Assembly: GCF_040712315.1 (NCBI RefSeq)
Contig: NC_134024.1
Coordinates: forward strand, 5,727,158-5,791,157
DNA length: 64,000 bases
From: Castanea sativa
Taxonomy: Eukaryota; Streptophyta; Magnoliopsida; Fagales; Fagaceae
Direction of reading: 5' to 3'
Position 1 is the first letter of the stretch. Every line of letters starts with the position of its first letter. The notes under the pieces were generated by a model, which was not told the origin of the DNA, searched no databases, and saw only the letters and a list, made by a program, of their open reading frames with translations. The position numbers were made by a program, and so were the translations under genes. Positions 43,481 to 55,560 of this stretch are shown here, piece after piece.

Positions 43481-45364
43481 TGTCAATTTGCTCCCGAAGT
43501 TAAAATTCCTTAAAATTCACATAAATAAATGTGAATTAATTCAAGATTTCTTTCAACGTTTTGAAATTAATACATGATTTCTTTCGACACTATACAAGTT
43601 CAAAATTTTTAGCAAGCGTTTATACGTTGAACCTTGCAAGTTGGTGTGTTGTAATATGTATATATGTGGTGTATTTAGCCAAAATTAAAAATAACAAAAA
43701 TAATGAAATTCTATTTCGTCTACATCAACAACCCCTTAATCCATATTTTTCGTTAAGTGCCACAAAATATAACTTGCTATGTGAGCTTAGTTCATGTAAT
43801 AAAATGATGCCATGTTGTTTTTATCAAGTCATGCCATTTTTAATTATTTAAATCTTTTAGGTTACGAAAATGATGTGAAGAATCTAAACACCCCAAAATA
43901 TCAGGGGGTAAAATTCAAATTCTAAAATTTCAGGATGTAAAATCCAAATACCTCCAAAGTTTAGGGGTAAAGTTTGCAATTTAACCTAAGTTTTGTTATA
44001 TAAACCTTATAGATTGAGATATCTTTTATCATCTTCTCATAAAAAAAAAAAAGACATATCTTATATCATTAAAAAAAAAACACTTAAAAAAATCTAACAT
44101 AAAAAATCATTTAAATATTTATTTATTACATCGATTAAGTGATACCAATTATATTTTTGAGATCTTATCAGTTGGTAAAATTTTGTAATTAAATTATTTT
44201 GTAGTAGTTTTAGTATTAAAAAAAAAATTAAAATGCAAACACATATGGTGTTGTCGAGCTGTTATTACTCCTGAAGTTAACAGGTTTGAAATGCACAGAA
44301 ATGCACACGCAAAATTTGATAAAATCTTTAGGTATATTTGGGCTTTGGGTTCAAGAAAATAGAATTCGGCACCCCCTCCCTCCAAAATCTTGGCCCTTAT
44401 CCAAATTCTAATACAAATAGCATCACAAATCAAACTAAAAAACCACGTATAAGCCCAAACAATCACAAATCAGCCCACAATATTTAATAAAAACTTTACG
44501 AAAACTAATTAAAAAAGTTGATACCCACAGATCCACAGATCAGCCCATTTTATCATTGAGATATTGACCAAAAAAAAAAACTATGACTTTGTGTTTTGGA
44601 GACAGTTAGAAAAGGCTATAAAAGTAGTTAAAGTTACCTAGAAATGACAAACTCGGGTGTGGGGCAGTGGCTAAATGGGCTACATTGTGGTGGCAGAGGG
44701 TAGAATGATACAGTGAGTGAGTGTAGACCATGTTCTTGAATGATTTATAGTATATTCTAACTATTTTTTAGATAGGGACAAGGATATAATAAAATATAAA
44801 AATGTAACACAAATTTAACCAAATAAAAATTTTCACTCTCGCCTACATTGCTAACTTATAATGCTATAAATTAATTAATTGAAAACTAATAAATCTATAA
44901 ATTAAGAAGAATGAAATTTATAATTAATGCATCATGCATATCACTTATAGTTTTGTGTCTTTACTTGGTGATAACAATTAGTACTTTTGTGAAATAATAA
45001 ATGTAATTCTTATTTGATTTGTGTCATTATCTTTGTTGGTAGATGAATGCATTGTAATGTATTAAGAAATAATTATTTTGTTATGTGTTTTTGTTTATAA
45101 TTTCTTAGTACTAAATGGATGCTTATTGGAGTTTTATGAATTTTTTTTCTTACACCTTGATGCCCTAACTTGAAATCCTGATTCTGTGTCCTGTGTATAT
45201 AGAAAACCAAAGACGTCTATCACATGAATTGTTCTTGTATAGTGATGGTAAGAAACAATTGATAGATAAAGAATCTAGAATTAATCTCATGAAAAATCTA
45301 AGTACAAAATTATAAATTTCACTTGGTTACTTTATCAACCTTTTTAGACAAGTTATGTTACATT
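43481..45364. other. Spacer downstream of copia remnant, duplicated at 56560-58990
   Basis: No gene found. Aligns with 56560-58990 over most of its length, for example the TTTGGGCTTTGGGTTCAAGA and CACCCCCTCCCTCCAAAATC words at 44340-44385. A short array of GGGTAAAATTCAAAT-like words lies at 43890-43985. The right end (45190-45364) carries TTGTTCTTGTATAGTGATGG and GACAAGTTATAT, then the NAC block begins. Confidence 0.6.
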
Positions 45365-45730
45365 GTTAGACAAGTTATATCCTTTGTTTACCCAAAAAAA
45401 AAAAAACGTGTACCAATGCCAACTGACTAATTATACTTTGTATAGTGAGCAGAGGATATATTCTTATTATTTTAAAAGAATTGATAGAAGAAGAATCTAG
45501 AATTACATTCACAAATCAAGTCCAAAATTATATTTTAACTTGGTTGCTGTATACTTTCTCAAAAAAGAAAAAGAAAAGAAAAGAAAAAGAAAAAGAACTT
45601 GGTTACTGTATAGACTTGCTATTGAAGTTTGGTGGGAATAACTTCACTGATAAGCGACGAGGACTATAAATACAAGAAGACCAAGGAGTTCCTACCACCA
45701 AAAAAAGAAGACCAACACCAACAGCGTTAA
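45365..45730 (+). promoter_or_regulatory. Upstream region and TATA box of NAC copy C
   Basis: TATAAA at 45665-45670 in GGACTATAAATACAAGAAG, the same place as in copy A. The flanking AAAAAGAAAAGAAAAG tract is longer than in A. Because of the MITE that follows, the distance from TATA to the main start grows from about 94 to about 198 bp. Confidence 0.65.
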
Positions 45731-45831
45731 AGCCCGTTTGATAGAATAGTTTAACAACGTGTTTTCAATTTTTAAACAATATTACACATATTGTTATATA
45801 CCTTTTCCACAATAACATTACCTAAAAGCTC
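45731..45831. mobile_element. GGGCCCGTTTG-family MITE in the 5' leader of NAC copy C
   Basis: AGCCCGTTTGATAGAATAG at the left and CATTACCTAAAAGCT at the right (its reverse complement starts AGCTTTTAGGTAATG). Copy A reads ACAGCATTAAATTTTCTCAG through the same place, so about 100 bp were added in C. The right edge supplies CTCATG, creating an upstream in-frame ATG. Confidence 0.65.
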
Positions 45832-48800
45832 ATGTTTCTCAGTTTTCGTTTTCTTTCTCAGATAGTTATGAAAAAAAAGTTGAGTTTAAAATTGCCACTT
45901 GGGTACAGATTTTATCCGAAGGACGAGGAGATCATCGAACTCTTCCTGAAGCCGAAGATCACTGGGAATGATAAAGATATCAACCATGTTCCCGAAATTG
46001 AATTTTATGATCATGAGCCTTGGGATTTACAGCGTAATCTTCTTATTTATATTATCACACACCCACCTCTATTTCTTGGATATTTTATACTTTGTTGTCA
46101 AACGTAGGAAACTGTTGTCTTTTTTTCTCTCTCTTTCCTTGTATTAGTTTGTTAATTGTTAACGTTGGAATTCTGTTATAGATTGTTGCATGCGTCAGAT
46201 TTTTTTTTTCCTGGTTAAGTGTATTATATGGTATGGCAGCCAACTGAATCTATATTGGAGTCCTAACCGTGTGTGTATTTTGTTTTTGAATAATTCTAGG
46301 ACATACCCAATTCACAAGAGGTTGGTGTGTGCGTGAGTTTTGGACATTTTCTGCTCCCTCATATCTGCATGGACCTGTCACTTTTGTTCTATCTGCATTG
46401 GTAACATCATTGTTAGTTTTTCAGTATATTTACTTGCTATGTTGAGTTTGGTAGTACTATTATTTTGGTAACTGTTTTAGTAGTGCCATTATTTTTCCTT
46501 TTTGTTAACTCTGATGACAAAATTATGAATCACTCTTTGTAAGAACTTTTATTTGTCTTTCATTGTTTTGTGACTTTTTGGTCTCGCAACATAAATTTTG
46601 AAAGTAGCACATTTGTTTAGTATGCCCTTAAGATTATCTCATTAATGTTGAGCAAATAATAATATTTATAAATGCTTATGTGAGTTTCTCATTTTGAGTG
46701 TCAAAATTTTGTGTTGAGTCTGGCTTCCTGGAATGTAGATATATGTGGGATAGATTCAAACGACCAAGAGAGGTGCTTCTTCAACGCACAGAGCCTGAAG
46801 CATCAGAATGGGAATCGGAAGAACAGGACAACCAGGGAAGGGTTCTGGAAAGCAACTGGTAAAGATAGGGAAATCTGGTACAGAGGGAGTTTGATTGGAA
46901 TGAAAAAGACTTTCGTCTACCATAGAGGGCGTACTCCAAACGGAGAAGGGACCAAGTGGGTGATGCATGAATACCGCATAACCCAGGAAGAGTTCGATGG
47001 AACACACCCTGGTCAGGTTGGCTTTTGCTTTTCAGTTTGTTTAATTGATGTGATATTGACCTGAAAGTTTTTCTTGATTGCTCAAGAGAATTTTTCTTTT
47101 GTTTATTTTGCCTTTTTATTTTTTGTGCTGATTTAAGATCGTTTTGCCTTCAAAATCATTGGACAACCTCCTCTATTTCATTATTGTTAGTTATAACGTT
47201 TCTGACACATATTTGCATACTGTTATTTGCATTTTTGTGGAAACTCAATTTGTTGTGTATATCACGCAATGATGTTACGTTCACCCAATTCACTTGGGTG
47301 CTATACTTTATGTAGAAAGCCTTTGTCTTCTGCCGCTTATTCAATAATGAACAAAAGGGTAAAAAAGGTGGATCTGCGAAGTCCAAGCCAGCACTGGCTC
47401 CTTTATCTCCAGCACCAGAGGTGCAAGTTGAAACTCTTCAAACAAGTATTCAATCTTGTTATTCTGAAATTTCTGATGAAATGATGTCTGACGTTACATT
47501 ACCTGTTCAGAGTAACAACAACAACACCAACTATCATAATGCAGATATTGCAAAATATCAAGCTGCAGAACTGACATATACCGAGGTGGTAGGAACTTTG
47601 TTCGTCATAAGACACTTTCTATTTTTTTATTTTTGGAATTGAGAAGTATTATAAATTAATCAAGTACTTATCTTGTGCACTTATGTTTCTTCCATCAGGA
47701 TGATTTTAATGTGGCAGAATTTTTGAATATGTTCAATGTCCCGTCTCCAGGGGACACTCCATCAAGTTTATCCCTCATCGCTCCTGACGTTTTGACTCCC
47801 AATAATCAAGACGAGTGCTTTCATAACACATCTTGCAGTCAAAATAATCTTGCTGTTGACAATGAGACCCTCAAAAACTATGGGTCATGCGGTGGGTCAG
47901 ATGCCAATGGACAGGTAAGTGAAAACTCTCAAGATGTTGTTTACTATTTGATCTTGCAAAATTTTCCAGAATATTTTAAGCCGTGTTAATTTGCACCTCA
48001 AGACTTGTCATTGTTATTATTATTTGGGGAATTAGAAGTGCAGATAACTAATCATATACTTATCTTGGTTATTCATTTTTCTTCCATCAGGTTGACCAGG
48101 ATCTGGATATCTGGGAAGCCATTGAAACAGGCAATATCTGTCCACCAGGGCAATCAGAGTGCAACTCATCTCCATCAAATTCAACCCCCGTTACAACTTT
48201 TGTTTCTTCTCGTACCATAGCCGAAGCTCCTCTTAAAGAAGCAGAGTCTATGCTAGCACCAGCTTCAGTGCCTCCAGAATTAGGCTGTGAAGCTGAGAAT
48301 TATCCCACTAGTTTTCGATTTTCTCCTGCGGAAAATTATGATGGAATAACATCAAACACTAAAACACCCATTGAGTACAAGAACGATGGTTACAACACTT
48401 ATGTTGATAGAAATCAAGTGGAAGTAGTCACATCTGATAAGGTGAGAAAGGCTAGTTAACTGGTTTAGTACGTATCTTTTTTATTTATGTTTCTGACATC
48501 AGGTTGATTTGCAGGTGGAGGCACGCACGAATATGTTCTCCGTCTCTCCAGAGCCACTACTTGGCAACATGTTATCCCCATTTCACTCACAAGTGCAAGG
48601 AGAGTTAGATTCTTCTTACACCTATCACCCTTCTGCCAATGATTGTCATTGGGGGGTGTATAACCAATATGGCACGAATGAGTACTTTCGTAACGCATCT
48701 TTGAGTCAAAATAATCTTGCTGTTGACAATGAGACCCTGAAAAACTATGGGTCATGCGGTGGGTCAGATGCCAATGGACAGGCAAGTGAAAACTCTCAAG

Positions 48801-49947
48801 ATGTTGTTTACTATTTGATCTTGCAAAATTTTCCAGAATATTTTAAGTCATGTTAATGTGCACCTCAAGACTTGTCATTGTTATTATTATTTGGGGAATT
48901 AGAAGTGCAGATAACTAATCATATACTTATCTTGGTTATTCATTTTTCTTCCGTCAGGTTGACCAGGATTTGGATATCTGGGAAGCCATTGAAACAGGCT
49001 ATATCTGTCCACCAGGGCAATCAGAGTGCAACTCCTCTCCATCAAATTCAATCCTCGTTACAGCTGTTGTTTCTTCTCGTACCATAGCCGAAGCTCCTCT
49101 TAAAGAAGCAGAGTCTATGCTAGCACCAGCTTCAGTGCCTCCAGAATTAGGCTGTGAAGCTGAGAATTATCCCACTAGTTTTCAATTTTCTCCTGCGGAA
49201 AATTATGATGGAATAACATCAAACACTAAAACACCCATTGAGTACAAGAACGATGGTTACAACACTTATGTTGATAGAAATCAAGTGGAAGTAGTCACAT
49301 CTGATAAGGTGAGAAAGGCTGGTTAACTGGTTTAGTACCTATCTTTTTTATTTATGTTTCTGACATCAGGTTGATTTGCAGGTGGAGTCACGCACGAATA
49401 TGTTCTCCGTCTCTCCAGACCCACAACTTGGCAACATGTTATCCCCATTTCACTCACAAGTGCAAGGAGAGTTATATTCTTCTTACACCTATCACCCTTC
49501 TGCCAATGATTGTCATTGGGGGGTGTATAACCAATATGGCACGAATGAGTACTTTCGTAACGCATCTTTGAGTCAAAATAATCTTGCTGTTGATGATGAG
49601 ACCCTAAAAAACATGGCCTCTTTTATGGACAATGGGTCATGCAGTGGGTCAGGTGCCAATGCACAGGTACGTCAAAACTCTCAAGATGTTTTATTGTTGC
49701 AAGTTTTATTGTGGCAAGTTTTTCCAGGATAATTCAATTTGGGTTAATTTGCACCTCAAGACTTGTTATACTCCTTTGTGGGTACATTTTTACTTGTTCA
49801 AAGTGGTTTATTTGTGTCTTTCGAAAACTAACCTTGCATTGTTTTTATGTACAACAGTCTGAGCAAGAGTATCAAGGTTTGGTGAGGTTTGAAGAGAGAT
49901 CATCAAACCAAAGGTTTCATCATCTGTGTGAGGGTCTTCGGATCTGA
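45832..49947 (+). CDS. NAC-domain transcription factor, copy C (9 exons, duplicated module)
   Basis: Exons: 45868(or 45832)-46033, 46739-47016, 47316-47585, 47699-47914, 48091-48441, 48503-48781, 48958-49308, 49370-49666, 49858-49947; all joins keep frame (765 codons from ATG 45868; 12 more from the MITE-derived ATG at 45832). NAC subdomains: LPLGYRFYPKD (usually LPPG), PWDLQ, GFWKATGKDRE, WVMHEYRI, FVFCRLF. DQEWFFF is DQERCFF here, losing a conserved Trp. Exons 7-8 repeat exons 5-6. The exon 6 donor is GCAAGT, a rare GC type. A 2-bp gain in the last exon changes the C-terminus after RFEE. No transmembrane helix. Probably nuclear if functional; the two NAC-core substitutions raise doubt. Confidence 0.8.
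47915..49648 (+). repeat. Tandem duplication of an 867-bp two-exon module in copy C
   Basis: 47915-48781 and 48782-49648 are near-identical and offset by 867 bp (for example the intron word GAACTC-free GAATTAGAAGTGCAGATAAC recurs at 48030 and 48897). Each unit holds the end of one exon's intron, exon 5-type, intron, exon 6-type. Copy A has a single unit. The join lies where exons 4 and 6 share the NNLAVD-x-ETLKN sequence. Confidence 0.9.
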
Positions 49948-51480
49948 TCAAAGGATTGAAGATCATAAAATTCTACAACTAAAAAAACGTCAATGATTTA
50001 GATAGATACATAATTAGTAATTCTAAAGACAAGGCTAAAATCAGAAGAATTATTAATCTTTCTAGGAAAGAACTTACAAGAAAAAAAAGTTTTTCCTCAG
50101 AAAGAAAAAAAGAATTTTTAGTGCTATTTGAAAACAAAGCTACTGTTTCTTAAAAGGTTAAAAACGAAGTTTAAATATTCTTTGAAGACAAAGCTAAAAC
50201 TCAAAGATTTATTAATATTCTCTTAAGTCTAGTATGTATTGTTACGTTCCATCAAAATTTTGGGGATTTTGTTGAAAATGGGAGCTCTTCCTCTTCCTAG
50301 TTACATTCGCAAACATTCTCCGAAGTCTCTTTTGAAGGGATTCACTCTTTTTCGACTCAAACAGACTTCGTCTTATAGCCTTTTCCAAGTCAAATAGAGT
50401 TATTAGTATTCTACTCTTTTTCAAACCACCGACCTATGGTCTTTTACATTCAAAGGCCTATGGCTTCCTGACTTACAGTCATTGGAACCTGGATTGTTAC
50501 CCTTCCCCCACAATCTGGGTTTGGATTTTTTAGAATCCCCTATTCTTAGAAGATTCTAATTGTGGTTTAAATCATTGACGTTTAAGAATAGTAGAATTGT
50601 GAGATTCAAGATCCTGATCAAGATTTTAATAACCTCCGGACAGACTCCATTACAGAGACAAACAACTATGGTAGATTATTGTATCGTCACTTCTGTGTAT
50701 AATGTTGATGAACACTGGTAATGCGTCCTTAGTTGCTGGTGATGTGAACGAATTCTATATGTATGTAATGAATTAAGCTATCGTTTGGAATTAGTATGAG
50801 GATTTGGCAACTACGAAATTGGAAGCAAGGCTTCATTGTTGTTAAATCTCTATGCAATGTGAATTATGTTCAGCTGTAGTGATAATTGTCTACTTTCTGT
50901 AAACATGTAATGTTATGTACTCTTTAAGTCAACCAATGATTTTCGTTATTGTTATCATCTTTAATGTTTGGGATGGTTAAAATTTGTTTGCTAGAATGTG
51001 TTATCATCTTCTGTGTGTTTTGACAAGAATGTTGGGTTAAAATAGATTGACTCCGGTTAATTAATTCAATTACCCAAGTTAAATAAAAGAATTTCTGCAG
51101 GTAAAGCTTTAATGATTGCTGAATTTCAATGTTCTATTATTAATGTTGTTATTATTCTAAGTGCATACTCAAGCTTCAAAGATGGGTTGCTTGCAATGAT
51201 GGTAGTTTTACATTTGAAACACACAATAAGTTTAAGATGTCCTAAAGTTTCAGAATATTTGATAAATCTTCTTACATAAGTTTCATGTGTCCTAAAGTTT
51301 GTTAATGCATATTCAGAATTTGTTAGTTATGCTAGACATTTTTATGTACTTAGGATGTTCTCTTTTGACTTTCAAAACCTATTATTCTTACTTTTCTTTT
51401 TTCATAAAATTGTTTTGGAGTGGATCTTTTCCGTGGCTTGCTTCGAAAGGTTGGACTTAGAAGCAACTTTCTTTTCTTTT
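49948..51480 (+). other. 3' flank of NAC copy C
   Basis: Aligns with 7101-8657. Compared with A it lacks about 50 bp near 50140 and differs by small changes. No conserved ORF. Homology with B continues to ACTTAGAAGCAACTTT at about 51477, then unrelated sequence begins. Confidence 0.6.
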
Positions 51481-51699
51481 TTCTTGTTTTAAATCAAAGG
51501 TTTTCGTAGCTGCTTGATTAGGGAAGAGGAGAGTCATAGAGTTGAAGGGAGTTTGAATTATTATCAAGTTGAGTTTGATGGAATAATAAATGGAAAGTTG
51601 AAAAGTTAAGAAATGTTAATTGAGAGCAAGAGAAAGAGATGGTGGTTGAATAGAAAATTGCAATAGATTTGGCTTGATGGAGTAATAAATGAGAAGTTG

Positions 51700-51704
<5 letters not shown>

Positions 51705-51750
<46 letters not shown>
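51705..51750. repeat. (GA)n microsatellite
   Basis: About 23 GA units; source of a false Ser-Leu frame on the - strand. Confidence 0.95.
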
Positions 51751-51754
<4 letters not shown>

Positions 51755-52023
51755 ATTATTGATGTTCACGAATTAGGTTTGATGGAGTTTTTTTAATTAT
51801 TATGTGATGGAGTGATAATTGGGAAAATATCAATTTGCAAAAGGAAGGAAAAGAAAAAGAAATAAAAACATTGTTTACAGCTCAGTTTACATTGATCGTA
51901 CATTCCAATACAAAGAGCTACATTTTAGATGTCATGTTTTACTACCCATATATCAATATATTTTTGTCATGATCATGGTTGAATGATCATGATAGAAATT
52001 TTGTAACAAAGCCACTTGTAGTT

Positions 52024-52645
52024 CCAATAATAAAAAGCCTCCCATCAAAATTTAAGCTCTCAAGGTTTTGCATTAAGTTGGATGCTCCGATATTGTCCAG
52101 AATAACATAAAATCCTACCATTGAATATTTAGTTAGTTGTTTTTTTATATCACCTAATAAATCATTGCAAAAAGAATAACGAAAAACATCAATCTCTATT
52201 AAATTTTAAGTAGGATGCTCCAATATGATCCAGAATAATATCAACTCCTGCCATTAAACATTTATTTAGTTGTTCTTTTGTTTATCACCTAATAATCATT
52301 GCAAAAGGAATAACAAAAATCATCAATCTCTACAAACATTGAGGAAAACTAAGGTTTTGATATTAAAGGAAATACATTTTCCACTTGTTTATTCCTTCAC
52401 CCTTTTAACAAAGTCCTTTGTCTTGTAATTGATGCACACATCAGCCCCAAGATCCTTGCAAACAGCTAATTTTTCATCACTCCTTGTCAATCACAATCTA
52501 AAACTATATGAATACTTGGAAACCAAACTTATTCTTTAGAAGAAAAGTGATATTGGACCTGCAATAACAAACACTTGCTCCATAGTATTTAGCTATCCAA
52601 ATTGCAAATGTACCAATACCGCTTGAGCCCCCATGAACCTGAAAT
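52024..52645 (-). pseudogene. Quinone oxidoreductase (MDR family) exon fragments
   Basis: From right to left on the - strand: VHGGSSGIGTFAIWIAKYYG (the NAD(P)H-binding GGSSGIG motif), then after a short intron SDEKLAVCKDLGADVCINYK and TKDFVKRVKE, then GVDIILDHIGASYLK (52200-52250) and a second version VGFYVILDNIGASNLMQNLE with SLNFDGRLFIIGTTSGFVT (52024-52115). These are consecutive parts of zeta-crystallin-type quinone oxidoreductases. The ILDN-x-GAS exon is present twice in tandem. The intron-like gaps show a DNA-level capture rather than a retrocopy. The rest of the enzyme is missing and there is a stop after RVKE. Confidence 0.7.
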
Positions 52646-52822
52646 TTTAATATTCACTAGTTTTGCATTGGAGACACCATGTTGCAACAAACAAAAAAGA
52701 TTGAAATTATCATTTTAAGCTTGTATATATCAAGCATAAATTATCAAACCATTTGTAAATTGGACCAAAAATTACACTAAATAATCATAAAGGCTCAGAA
52801 ATTAACAAAAAAAATCTACCAA

Positions 52823-52862
<40 letters not shown>

Positions 52863-54013
52863 CTTTTTTGTGAGAGGAAACTATGCATAGAATGGAAGGG
52901 AAAATGACAAATTTATAATAAGAGAGTGAGAATATGAAGAGACAAAATAGAAGATAATGTGAAAGAGTAAGAGTGAAATTAAGGTAGAGGGTGGTGGAGA
53001 GATGAAAAGGTAAGAGAGGGAGAAAGGTTTGAGAAAGTATAAATATTAAAAAAATGAGTGAATGAGTAATGTTAAAAAAATTATAAGAAAATTTAAAATA
53101 AAAAAGATAATGACGTAAACGCTGATGTAACTCAACTAAAGTGTAAAAACAATAAGTGCTACGCTTTAGCTTTTAGATATACTAGTCGCATACCCACGCG
53201 TTGCGCGTGAAATTTTTTTAGGATAGTCTCATTAAATATTTTATTAATACTATAATTTTAGTTATTAACCATTGGTTTTTCATTAGTTTTTAAGTTAATA
53301 AAAACCTTAAATAATATACCTTTATAAACACACACACACACACACACATATAGAGTGAATCTTTACACATACCTTTAAGAAAAAATTATACATTCCACTT
53401 TTTTGGATACGTAAAATTATAGACTACTACTCCATAATGGTAGTGGCTAATTAATTTTATATATATTTTTTAATAATCTCATTTGTAACGCTTCTTACCA
53501 TTATCATATATTTAATAACTGATGATTTGCATAACAAAGAAGATAAATGAGAGTTAGCATTGTTCATTAGATTTTCAAAAGTAATAGTGTATGAAAATTA
53601 ATTAATTATATATATATATATTATAAATAAGGTTAAATGAAATGTCAAAAAATGGATTTTTAAATTTTCTAACTTTATTTCTTATGTAATTTCTACTACT
53701 ATTAAAGAACGTCTCTTTTTTAGTTATGATTAATATGGTTTCCATAGTTAGAGTTTGATGAGTTTTAAATTTAAATTTAGTACTATGATTATATTTAATT
53801 GTTGATTGTTGATTTAATTTTTTAAGTGAATTTAATAGTTTATGCTACTACATTGTAAAGTTTTTAATGTTCTCCACACGGTAATCTCTATTTTATTTTT
53901 TACTTCTCTTTACAACGTCTTTGTTTTCCAATCAATGATTACTAATTGATGTTTGGTTTTTTTTTTTTCATTATCTACTCTTTATTACTTTGTATTGGTT
54001 TTTTTTTTCTATA

Positions 54014-54048
<35 letters not shown>

Positions 54049-54109
54049 GGCAACCTATCATTTTCCAAAATTTGATGATGATTCTATGACATTAAATATG
54101 CATTATTAG

Positions 54110-54142
<33 letters not shown>

Positions 54143-54189
54143 TCTAACTTGATTTGTTTTGTATTTCATTCTTCCTTTGATGCATTGGG

Positions 54190-55309
54190 TGCGAGAATGA
54201 GTATTTCCCTAGCATTACTCCACTTTATGTGGAAAATTTTATGTATTTAATTTAGGCAAAATTTTATATTTTTAATTTTTAAAATAAAAAAGAGTGAAAA
54301 TATAAATAATTTAATGATATATATGAGGGATGTGGCTGAATTTAAATGTTAAATAAAATGATACGAGAAAAAAAATAAAATAAAATACATAACAATAAAT
54401 AATAACTTATCCAAATAATTCTATGTAATATAATAATAATAATAATACATTCTTATATACTATTTTTAATTATTTATAATGCAATATGATAATATTTAAC
54501 AATCAAAGTCATAAAAAAAAATTTTAAAACACAAAACTAAATCCCATCAACTAAAATAGAGTTCTAAAGAATACAAAACTTTATCAAGCTAAAATAGAGA
54601 TGCAAGAAAAATAAAAATAGAAATCCACCAAAAAATTGAGGGAGAAAGAGTGGGTAATAACCACTTTTTTTTTAGAGAAAATTATGTAAAGAATGGAAGA
54701 GTGAATAACAAATTTATACTAAAAGGATGATAATAAAAAGAAACGAAATAAAGAAAGATAAAAGGAAAGAGGAAGAGTGATATCAAGGTAGAATGTTTGG
54801 GGAGATGAAAAGGTAAAGAGAAGGAAAAAGGTTGGAGAAAGTGTAAATGTTAAAAAAAATGAGTACAATTTGATGAGCACAATTTTCTTTTATTTGAATT
54901 TAAGTAAAATATTACATTTTTTTTTATTTTTTAAAACAAAAAGAGAGAGAGAGAATATAAATAATTTAATGATAAGGAGGATGTGGTTGAATTTCAATAT
55001 TGAGTAAAATAGAAGAGAAGAAAAAAATAAGAAAAATTAAAAGATAAAACAATAAACACTAAATTACCCAAATTATGCTATCTAATGGAATACTATTTTA
55101 TATTTATCTACTATCTTTAATTTTTTATAATGTAATTGGATAGAATTTAACAATCAAAGAGAATAATAATAATAATAATATTAATAATATTAATAATAAC
55201 TTCTTAAAACACAAAACTAAATTGTATCAACTTAAATTAGAGTTCTTAAAAACACAAAAATTTATCAACCTAAAGCGGAGATGCAATAAAAAATATAAAT
55301 CCACTAAAA

Positions 55310-55354
<45 letters not shown>

Positions 55355-55560
55355 TTTTTGTGAGAGAAAACTATGTAAAGAATGGAAATGAGTGACAAAT
55401 TTATAGTAAGAGAGAATGGATAAGAAGAGACAAATAAAGGAAGATGAAGGGAAAAATGAATATCAATATTAAAGTAGAGGTTAGTGGAGAGATGAAAAGA
55501 TGAGGGAAGAAGAAAGGTTGAAGAAAGTGTAAATATTTAAAAAATAAGTGAATGTAAAAA
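54190..55560. repeat. Two tandem units of about 660-685 bp, with a third partial at 52790
   Basis: ATAAATAATTTAATGAT occurs at about 54303 and 54958, AAACACAAAACTAAAT at about 54527 and 55206, and GGAGAGATGAAAAG at about 54800, 55486 and also 53000. The units have diverged by many small indels. They include a GA-tract and an AATAATAAT tract. Non-coding. Confidence 0.7.
55313..55349. repeat. (GA)n microsatellite in tandem unit 3
   Basis: Homologous tracts at 52830-52860 and a short interrupted one at 54644 lie at the same place in the related units, so the tract has expanded separately in each. Confidence 0.9.

Larger units (their letters stand above)
51500..53181 (-). mobile_element. Helitron-like segment with captured exons (borders tentative)
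   Basis: Contains quinone-oxidoreductase exon pieces (52024-52645), GA tracts (51705-51750, 52830-52860) and, at its right, a block (52790-53181) repeated at about 54600-54870 and 55280-55765. On the - strand the right end starts TCTAAAAGCTAAAGCGTAGC, and TC is the expected Helitron 5' start. No 3' hairpin/CTRR end was located on the left, so the call is tentative. Confidence 0.4.

Noticed and set aside
51518..51769. Ser-Leu repeat protein on the - strand
   Set aside because: Read-through of a (GA)n microsatellite.
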